DNA of 10,909 nucleotides, taken from positions 1 to 10,909 of the forward strand of contig CANPGX010000023.1 in NCBI GenBank assembly GCA_947573745.1. The letters run 5' to 3'. The position numbers were made by a program, and so were the translations under genes. The first letter of the stretch is position 1. Each line of letters opens with the position of its first letter. The notes under the pieces are model-generated. The model saw only the letters and a program-made list of their open reading frames with translations, ran no database searches and was not told where the DNA came from. This stretch comes from an uncultured Erysipelotrichaceae bacterium (GTDB lineage Bacteria > Bacillota_I > Bacilli_A > Erysipelotrichales > Coprobacillaceae). Below are positions 6,193 to 10,909 of the stretch, piece after piece.

Positions 6193-7104
6193 ATGAGAAA
6201 AAGATTGATTTATCGATGTGATGATGTAGGTTATACAAAGGCTTATGATTTAGGCATTTTTAATGTTATTGATGCAGGTATTGGGTGTAGTGCAGATGTT
6301 ATGTTTGATGCTGTTCATGCGAAAGAGGCATTGAAAAAATTAAAGAATAGACCTTGGGTGTCCATTGGGTGGCATCGCCATTTATGGGAACGACCTGTTT
6401 TAGATCCTGATGAAGTTCCTAGTATGGTGAATGAACAAGGACGCTTTAAATGGGGGCATCGTCAGAATCATTTAAAAGCCGAAGTTACTTATGAAGATGC
6501 ATATAAAGAATTTGAGGCAGAAATGGCACTATGTTATCAGATTCTTGGCAGATATCCAGATGTCTCTGGAAATGGAAATTTAGAAGACATACCGTTAGAA
6601 CACGCCTTTAGAGATATATGTCAAAAATATGGCATTGTGATAGATTTTTTCAAAAGCGAACCTTTTAGAAACAAATATATTGATGAAAGTGAAGAAGACT
6701 ATCAAAAACTCATGTTGAAAATGAAAAAAGAAGCTGATTTGAAATGGCAGGATAAGCATATTATTTCTTGCCCTATTGCTGTGGGAGGATCTTATGACTT
6801 AAAAAACTTTGATCATTATAAACCCATTATTCCTATGACAAATCTAGTCTGGACAGAAAAAGAAGAAATTTATTTTTATGGTTGGCATCCTGGATTTTTA
6901 GATGATCATATTCTTAAAGAATCAACATCATCTGTCCATCGTGTTAAAGAGTATATAGATGCATTAAGTGAAGAATATAGGGATTGGATCATTAATCATC
7001 ATGTAGAATTGATTAACTTTAGAGATGCACTTTATGATACTCATGAATTCCAAGATCATTTGAAAGAAATTCACTCTCCATTATATATAGGTAATATGAA
7101 ATAA
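6193..7104 (+). CDS. ChbG/YdjC-family carbohydrate deacetylase-like protein
   Basis: A 303-residue cytosolic protein; ATG 6193 follows AAAGGAGG by 7 bases. It shows the polysaccharide-deacetylase-like layout of the ChbG/YdjC family: an early strand ending in the Asp pair D10-D11 (YRCDDVGYTKAY), metal-site histidines H61 and H63 in SIGWHRHLWERP (57-68), and a late YGWHPGF (229-235) with H232. ChbG of E. coli removes an acetyl group from chitobiose 6-phosphate and related N-acetylglucosamine oligosaccharides; this relative is more distant, so the sugar substrate is uncertain. It is transcribed alone, from its own promoter to a shared terminator, and splits two minus-strand ABC transporter genes. 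No sugar phosphotransferase or glycosidase genes adjoin it, so the context does not identify the substrate. Confidence 0.85.
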   Translation: MRKRLIYRCDDVGYTKAYDLGIFNVIDAGIGCSADVMFDAVHAKEALKKLKNRPWVSIGWHRHLWERPVLDPDEVPSMVNEQGRFKWGHRQNHLKAEVTYEDAYKEFEAEMALCYQILGRYPDVSGNGNLEDIPLEHAFRDICQKYGIVIDFFKSEPFRNKYIDESEEDYQKLMLKMKKEADLKWQDKHIISCPIAVGGSYDLKNFDHYKPIIPMTNLVWTEKEEIYFYGWHPGFLDDHILKESTSSVHRVKEYIDALSEEYRDWIINHHVELINFRDALYDTHEFQDHLKEIHSPLYIGNMK

Positions 7105-7173
7105 AAAAAGACAATGATGTGATATGTACCTTAAAATTTGTAAGAAAGGTACATATCGGTCATTGCCTTTTTT
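7105..7173. terminator. Long bidirectional terminator between ChbG-like gene and ABC lipoprotein
   Basis: A perfect 12-bp stem GATATGTACCTT/AAGGTACATATC (7121-7132 with 7146-7157) is extended, after a small internal loop, by CAATGA/TCATTG (7112-7117 with 7160-7165) and flanked by A- and T-tracts. It fills nearly the whole gap between the two convergent stop codons (7102-7104 and 7179-7177). Confidence 0.9.
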
Positions 7174-7176
7174 GTC

Positions 7177-8091
7177 TTATGATTGACTTAGCATATTTTC
7201 TTGATATGTAATTTTAAACTGTTCTAAGAAAACTTTGATATCTTCTTCATGCTCTTTAGCAAGATCAAAATGAATATTTTGTCGTTTCCAAGAATTCATA
7301 GCAATTTTAGCATTAGGAACACCTAATGTTTCTTCGCCAACAATGTTTATAAGTTCTTCAATCTTTTCTGGATGATCAACTACCGTCTTATTCACAAATG
7401 CTTCAATTCTAGAAAGTAATTGTTCCACTTTGTTTTCACATCCTGATTTTACAAAGATAGCAGCCTGTGGATATCCATATGAATCGGAACCAGTTGCTTT
7501 TTGGTATTCTTCTTGTAAGTCAGCTATGATTTGCAATTCAATATTGTTTTCTTTAGCTTTATTAATAGTCACACTGGCAATGGGTTCAGCGACAATACCT
7601 ATTGTTGCATGACCACTGACCAATTGAGCCATAACATCACTGACAGCATTAAAGTATGTTAATTCAGAACTAAAATCTGGATAGACGGTTGTTAAGATTT
7701 TTTGAGGAACAGCACCCTCTCCAAAAGCAGCAAAGTTTTTAGGATCGTCTAGAGAAGCACCTTCCTGACCAACAATATAAAGATTTCCCCAAGTAATCAC
7801 GGCTTTAAGTTTATAGTCTGTTTGATCTTTAGATATTAATTGGCATCCTAAATTAATAGGTGCAATAATAATATCATATTCACTATCTTTTTTAACGAAT
7901 TCGCTAGCAAGAACGTCACTACCACTGACTGTATTAATGGTCACATGCTCATTTTGATATTCTTCTAATAAAGAAAGAGCAGGTGCCCCAGTTGGGCAAA
8001 GGATAGATATAGCTTGTTCTTCTTGAGATTTAGAAGCACAACCACTAAGGCCTAAAAGACAGGCCAATAGAAAATATTTTATTTTTTTCAT
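7177..8091 (-). CDS. ABC transporter substrate-binding lipoprotein (NMT1/SsuA-like)
   Basis: A 304-residue exported lipoprotein. It begins MKKIKYFLLACLLGLSGC: basic start, hydrophobic core and a lipobox LSG-C with Cys18 as the lipidated residue, followed by a Ser/Gln/Glu-rich linker. The mature part has the periplasmic-binding-protein pattern: an ILCPTGAPALSLLEEY strand-turn-helix (about 30-45), SEYDIIIAPINLG for the ligand cleft, and VSGHATIGIVAEPIAS marking the second lobe. This pattern fits the NitT/TauT group, and it probably feeds the permease at 5315-6040. Ligands in this group include sulfonates, nitrate and thiamine precursors; none can be chosen from sequence. ATG 8091-8089 has a modest GAGGAA site. 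Own promoter and terminator indicate it is not co-transcribed with the permease. The missing ATPase must be elsewhere or shared. Confidence 0.9.
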   Translation of the reverse strand: MKKIKYFLLACLLGLSGCASKSQEEQAISILCPTGAPALSLLEEYQNEHVTINTVSGSDVLASEFVKKDSEYDIIIAPINLGCQLISKDQTDYKLKAVITWGNLYIVGQEGASLDDPKNFAAFGEGAVPQKILTTVYPDFSSELTYFNAVSDVMAQLVSGHATIGIVAEPIASVTINKAKENNIELQIIADLQEEYQKATGSDSYGYPQAAIFVKSGCENKVEQLLSRIEAFVNKTVVDHPEKIEELINIVGEETLGVPNAKIAMNSWKRQNIHFDLAKEHEEDIKVFLEQFKITYQENMLSQS

Positions 8092-8123
8092 AGCATTTCC
8101 TCAACTTTCATTCTTTGAAAATT

Positions 8124-8152
8124 ATTATAAAAGCTTAAATCATGAAATACAA
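8124..8152 (-). promoter_or_regulatory. Promoter for the ABC lipoprotein gene
   Basis: On the minus strand TTGTAT (8152-8147), a 17-base spacer and TATAAT (8129-8124). The predicted start is near 8117, about 26 bases before the ATG. Confidence 0.62.
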
Positions 8153-8185
8153 TAAATTTGCCCAAAAGTATGGTTTGAACATCTT

Positions 8186-8213
8186 TTCACATGTGTTTGA
8201 TTTATGTTATAAT
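8186..8213 (+). promoter_or_regulatory. Upstream promoter (P1) of the hydrogenase-associated operon
   Basis: TTCACA (8186-8191, five of six consensus bases), a 16-base spacer and TATAAT (8208-8213) preceded by TGT as an extended -10. The -35 overlaps the 8-bp palindrome CACATGTG (8188-8195). The -10 lies within TATGTT-N6-AACATA (8203-8220), which could be an operator. Confidence 0.7.
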
Positions 8214-8224
8214 GAACATATAAT
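8197..8224 (+). promoter_or_regulatory. Downstream promoter (P2) of the same operon
   Basis: TTGATT (8197-8202), a 16-base spacer and a second TATAAT (8219-8224). The second -10 is part of a 9-bp direct repeat TATAATGAA (8208-8216 and 8219-8227) with an 11-base period, so P2 sits one helical turn from P1. Its start near 8231 would fall at the ribosome site AAGGGAG (8232-8238). Confidence 0.5.
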
Positions 8225-8245
8225 GAATAAAAAGGGAGTGTGAAT

Positions 8246-8731
8246 ATGGAAAAGCTTAATGCAAAATCATTAGATTTTATTCATGATGTCGTTAACCGAC
8301 ATAAGGATAAAATGGGACCAGTCAAGTTAATGCTTCATGATATCCAAGATGAATTAGGATATATTCCGTTTGAAGCCATGGAAGCTATTTCTGATGCAAC
8401 GGGTGAACCTGTTGCTAAAATTTATGGTGTTGTCACTTTTTATACACAGTTTACAACAATGCCTAAAGGTCAACATGTGATTAATGTTTGCTTAGGAACG
8501 GCTTGTTATGTCAAGGGAAGTCAGCAAATTTTAGATGGCTTAGTAGAGTTGACGGGTGCCAAAGTCAATTCAACAAGTGCAGATGGTATCTTTTCTATCG
8601 ATGCAACACGTTGTGTTGGGGCCTGTGGTTTAGCGCCTGTTGTCAGTATAGATGGTACAGTGTATGGTAATGTCAAGTCTGTAGATGATCTTATTGAAAC
8701 CGTGCTTTCATTAAAAAAAGAGGTTGCATAG
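8246..8731 (+). CDS. NuoE-like [2Fe-2S] protein (HydC/HndA type hydrogenase subunit)
   Basis: A 161-residue cytosolic iron-sulfur protein. ATG 8246 is 7 bases after AAGGGAG; an in-frame GTG at 8240 is too close to that site. It has the helical N-terminal part of NuoE with LGYIPFEAMEAISDATG (37-53) and KIYGVVTFYTQF (58-69), then the thioredoxin-like domain with four [2Fe-2S] cysteines: C82 and C87 in CLGTAC, C123 and C127 in CVGAC. Length equals that of the NuoE/HydC family. In anaerobes this small subunit joins NuoF-like and HydA subunits in NAD-dependent, often electron-bifurcating, [FeFe]-hydrogenases. Here it is the first gene of an operon of accessory, regulator-like genes; NuoF and HydA would be expected beyond the right edge. 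It may belong to that hydrogenase or feed electrons to the sensor protein below. Confidence 0.93.
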   Translation: MEKLNAKSLDFIHDVVNRHKDKMGPVKLMLHDIQDELGYIPFEAMEAISDATGEPVAKIYGVVTFYTQFTTMPKGQHVINVCLGTACYVKGSQQILDGLVELTGAKVNSTSADGIFSIDATRCVGACGLAPVVSIDGTVYGNVKSVDDLIETVLSLKKEVA

Positions 8732-8732
8732 A

Positions 8733-9089
8733 ATGAAACTGAAAGACATTTTAATGTCAGTCAAGGCTTCGATAGCTTATTTAGAAGATGAGAGTATACT
8801 AGAACGACAATATCAATTTGCATTTGCAAGTGATTTGATGAGTGATGCTTTGGCTTTAGTTCGAGAGCATCAAGAGGAAACACTGTTCATTACAGGTTTA
8901 AATCATGAACAAACAATTCGAACAGCAGAAATGTTAGATTTTAATGTTGTGATTTTTGTTAGGGGGAAAATTCCTTCAAAAGAAACAGTTGCTTTAGCGA
9001 AAGCAAATGGTATCAGTCTATTTTATACAGAAGATACAATGTTTCAGGCCTGTGGGAAAATTTATGAAATAGGAGTTAAACACTCATGA
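8733..9089 (+). CDS. DRTGG-domain protein of hydrogenase operon (first copy)
   Basis: A 118-residue protein. ATG 8733 follows the upstream stop by one base, with AAGAGG at 8718-8723 as ribosome site. The whole protein appears to be one DRTGG domain: KLKDIL start, the central FASDLMSDALALV (31-43), LFITGLNHEQTIRTAEML (51-68), FVRGKIPSKETVALAK (75-90) and MFQACGKIYE (103-112). DRTGG domains sit beside CBS or kinase domains in other proteins and are thought to bind small ligands; stand-alone copies occur in clostridial [FeFe]-hydrogenase gene clusters, often in pairs as here. Their role is not established. Its stop overlaps the next start (ATGA), implying translational coupling with the ATPase. 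Confidence 0.85.
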   Translation: MKLKDILMSVKASIAYLEDESILERQYQFAFASDLMSDALALVREHQEETLFITGLNHEQTIRTAEMLDFNVVIFVRGKIPSKETVALAKANGISLFYTEDTMFQACGKIYEIGVKHS

Positions 9090-9496
9090 AAAAAGTCTTT
9101 ACAATAGAAAAGGAAGATTTTGAGAATGCTGGTATTGTGTCTAGTCAGATAAAAAAGACTTTAAAACTTCTCGGCTTAGAAACAGTCATATTACGTCGTG
9201 TTTCTATTGCCTGTTATGAAGCAGAAATTAATATGATCATTCATTCTAATGGGGGAAAGATTACGTTTGAATTAGATGAAGATGAAGGAAGAGTTATTTT
9301 ATCCTTTGATGATCGTGGCCCGGGGATAGAAAACTTAGAACAGGCTATGCAACCAGGTTGGTCAACGGCCTCTTCACAAGCAAGAAAACTTGGGTTTGGA
9401 GCAGGTATGGGATTGGTCAATATGAAACGTGTTGCAGATGAGTTTGATATTCATTCATCTAAAGAAGGCACACATTTAAGGATGGTTTTTCAATAA
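9086..9496 (+). CDS. RsbW/SpoIIAB-like ATP-binding protein (anti-sigma/serine kinase type)
   Basis: A 136-residue protein overlapping the previous gene by four bases; AGGAG at 9071-9075. It is a single HATPase_c (GHKL) domain: N-box E45-A-E-I-N49 with H53, G1 box DDRGPG (75-80), and G2 box GFGAGMGL (103-110). There is no sensor, dimerisation or phospho-acceptor part, so it is not a complete histidine kinase. This architecture is that of RsbW and SpoIIAB, which bind a sigma factor and phosphorylate an antagonist on serine; the paired STAS antagonist and sigma factor are not in the window. Similar small ATPases recur in hydrogenase gene clusters of anaerobes. In this operon it is the probable signalling output of the DRTGG and iron-sulfur proteins around it, though that is inference. 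Confidence 0.88.
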   Translation: MKKVFTIEKEDFENAGIVSSQIKKTLKLLGLETVILRRVSIACYEAEINMIIHSNGGKITFELDEDEGRVILSFDDRGPGIENLEQAMQPGWSTASSQARKLGFGAGMGLVNMKRVADEFDIHSSKEGTHLRMVFQ

Positions 9497-10680
9497 TGAA
9501 ACCAACAATTTCATATACATTATCTTCATGTAAGGGGTGCTTGAAGTGTTTGAGAGCTTGTCCTGTAGGAGCGATTTCTATTAATCGTGAAATCGTTCAT
9601 ATCCAAAGTGACAAGTGTATTGATTGTGATGCGTGTTTAAAGGCGTGTAGTACAAGAGGACTTAAAGTGAAAAGCGCGCATATGGGAGATAGTTTTGATC
9701 GTTATGATATTAAAGTGGCTTTAGTATCAAGTAGTATTTATGCAAATTTTTCAACGTATCAAGAAGCGGAAGAATTTTTTCATGCATTAAAATGTTTAGG
9801 CTTTGATGAAGTTGTAGATTATAGTGACATTGAAGGTGCTATATATCATCGCGGTATTCAAGAAGTAGAAGAAAAAAATATGGGCTGTCGTATTACATCT
9901 TTTTGTCCATCTGTCAATAAATTGATTAAAAAGAATTTTCCTATGTTGGTAGAACGACTCTTGCCATTTGATTATCCAGTAGAAATTGCTGCTAAGCAAG
10001 TCAGAAAGAAATACCAGGGAAAAAATGTGGGGATTTATTCTATTTGTGAATGTATAGCCAAAATGACACTAGCCAAAGAACCTTTTCATAATATGGAATC
10101 AAATATCGATCATGCACTAAGTATTTCGCATTTGTTTCCAAAAATTAATAAAAACAGAGGTCAGTGTCAAGAAAACATTAATCCTTGTCGAGATGGTATT
10201 CTCAGTGTAGTCAGTGATTTTTATAAATTTGCCCAAGCAAGCAAACCAGTAGTTTCTGTAGATGGATTGACACATGTTAAAGAGGCATTAGAGGAAGCTG
10301 AATTTGACCAATTGGATAAGATTGGATTACTTGCTGTTTTTGGTTGTTATAATGGCTGTATTGGTGGCCACTTCCATTGGGAAAATCCATTTATTGGAGA
10401 AATAAATATTGATCGTTTTGAGGTTTATGCACGAAAAGAATATGCTAAGCTAGAAGAAGGAATGATGTTTAAAGAAGATATTGAAGACGAAGTCACACCA
10501 CTGACAAGAAAAGAAAAATTAGCACGATTTAAGAAAATTAATGAGGCATTAGACTTGTTGCCAGGTTTTGATTGTGGCGCTTGTGGATATCAAAATTGTC
10601 GAACCTTAGCAGAAGAATATATCGATGGTAAAGCGTCTTTATCAGATTGTCGTATCAGGGAGGCTGTACATGAAGGTTAA
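9496..10680 (+). CDS. [FeFe]-hydrogenase-like iron-sulfur protein, probable sensory (HydS-like) type
   Basis: A 394-residue cytosolic protein whose ATG shares one base with the upstream TAA. Three regions are seen. First, two [4Fe-4S] ferredoxin motifs: C12, C15, C18, C22 and C41, C44, C47, C51. Second, a hydrogenase H-cluster domain (about 70-300) in which all four expected ligands are present: C137 in ITSFCPSV, C186 in ECIAK, C284 and C288 in GCYNGCIGG. Third, a C-terminal FeS domain with C360, C363, C368, C385. Catalytic enzymes have TSCCP, where the first Cys relays protons; here it is Phe136, and the usual MPC is CEC. This pattern fits the putative sensory groups of [FeFe]-hydrogenases (HydS), which bind H2 but turn over slowly. 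Unlike classic HydS it has no PAS domain. Neighbouring ATPase and DRTGG genes support signalling. Confidence 0.82.
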   Translation: MKPTISYTLSSCKGCLKCLRACPVGAISINREIVHIQSDKCIDCDACLKACSTRGLKVKSAHMGDSFDRYDIKVALVSSSIYANFSTYQEAEEFFHALKCLGFDEVVDYSDIEGAIYHRGIQEVEEKNMGCRITSFCPSVNKLIKKNFPMLVERLLPFDYPVEIAAKQVRKKYQGKNVGIYSICECIAKMTLAKEPFHNMESNIDHALSISHLFPKINKNRGQCQENINPCRDGILSVVSDFYKFAQASKPVVSVDGLTHVKEALEEAEFDQLDKIGLLAVFGCYNGCIGGHFHWENPFIGEINIDRFEVYARKEYAKLEEGMMFKEDIEDEVTPLTRKEKLARFKKINEALDLLPGFDCGACGYQNCRTLAEEYIDGKASLSDCRIREAVHEG

Positions 10681-10909
10681 GGATCTCATCCATATTGAAA
10701 CATTGTCATCATTGACAATAGAAATGGATATGGAAGAAGAAATATCTGGCGTTTTTATCGGTGATTTATTAAGTTGGGTGATTGGTAATACAGAAGAAGG
10801 ACAAGTGTGGCTAACAGTTCAAAACCATGTCAATGTTGTTGCTGTAGCGCATTTAAGAGAATTAAGCGCTATCATTTTTGTGCAGGGAGCTTATCCAAAC
10901 GAGGAAACA
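10670..10909 (+). CDS. DRTGG-domain protein (second copy), 3' end missing
   Basis: ATG 10670 overlaps the previous gene by 11 bases, with AGGGAGG (10657-10663) as ribosome site; the frame stays open to the window edge, giving 80 residues. The visible part has VKDLIHIETLSSLTI, then VFIGDLLSWVIGNTEEGQVW (28-47), a segment reading LTVQNHVNVVAVAHL, and IIFVQGAYPNEET at the edge. It has the same layout as the first copy (GDLLSW here, SDLMSD there), but the sequences are clearly different, so these are two paralogous types and not a recent duplication. In related gene clusters this type of DRTGG protein is usually followed by a PHP-domain gene and hydrogenase subunits, which would lie to the right. 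Function unknown. Confidence 0.82.
   Translation, partial: MKVKDLIHIETLSSLTIEMDMEEEISGVFIGDLLSWVIGNTEEGQVWLTVQNHVNVVAVAHLRELSAIIFVQGAYPNEET

Noticed and set aside
8182..8220. Rex (NADH-sensing repressor) operator upstream of the hydrogenase operon
   Set aside because: The palindromes present have the wrong half-sites and spacing for the Rex consensus, so I report only unspecified palindromes.
8488..8670. Second forward frame inside the NuoE-like gene
   Set aside because: It is a shifted-frame shadow of the conserved cysteine region of the NuoE-like protein.

Overview
This is a 10.9-kb window of AT-rich, Gram-positive-type chromosome. Nearly every gene has a strong AGGAGG-type ribosome binding site, and most promoters have a clear TATAAT -10 box. 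UGA is used as a stop and the only tRNA is tRNA-Trp(CCA), so the standard code applies. The [FeFe]-hydrogenase accessory genes point to a strict anaerobe. A fermentative gut Firmicute, perhaps of the Erysipelotrichia, is my best guess, but this is inferred from gene content and composition only.

Layout. (1) 1-1842, all forward: the 3' part of a GNAT acetyltransferase, a tightly coupled PF13350-type tyrosine phosphatase, a small helix-turn-helix protein, and a stand-alone acyl carrier protein with its own promoter. (2) 1873-2677: tRNA-Trp with a promoter embedded in a perfect 12-bp inverted repeat, then a terminator whose sequence also forms a good promoter for the next gene, an UlaG-like metallo-beta-lactamase-fold hydrolase. 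(3) 2690-4072: a free-standing M20 metallopeptidase with its own promoter and terminator. (4) 4108-5316: a nitroreductase divergent from a small P-loop protein resembling BrxF of BREX phage defence, with no other BREX gene in view. (5) 5315-8091: the permease and the lipoprotein of a nitrate/sulfonate/taurine-type ABC importer, both on the minus strand but separated by a forward ChbG/YdjC-type deacetylase gene; no ATPase gene is visible. (6) 8186 to the end: a compact operon with two overlapping promoters, encoding a NuoE-like [2Fe-2S] protein, a DRTGG-domain protein, an RsbW-like ATPase, an H-cluster-type [FeFe]-hydrogenase-like protein, and the start of a second DRTGG protein.

The operon at the right end is the most interesting part. 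Its hydrogenase-like protein keeps all four cysteines expected to hold the H-cluster but has lost the proton-relay cysteine. Its neighbours are signalling-type proteins (RsbW-like kinase/anti-sigma ATPase and DRTGG proteins). This suggests a hydrogen- or redox-sensing module next to, and possibly controlling, a catalytic hydrogenase encoded beyond the window. The other notable points are the orphan BrxF-like protein and the split ABC importer.
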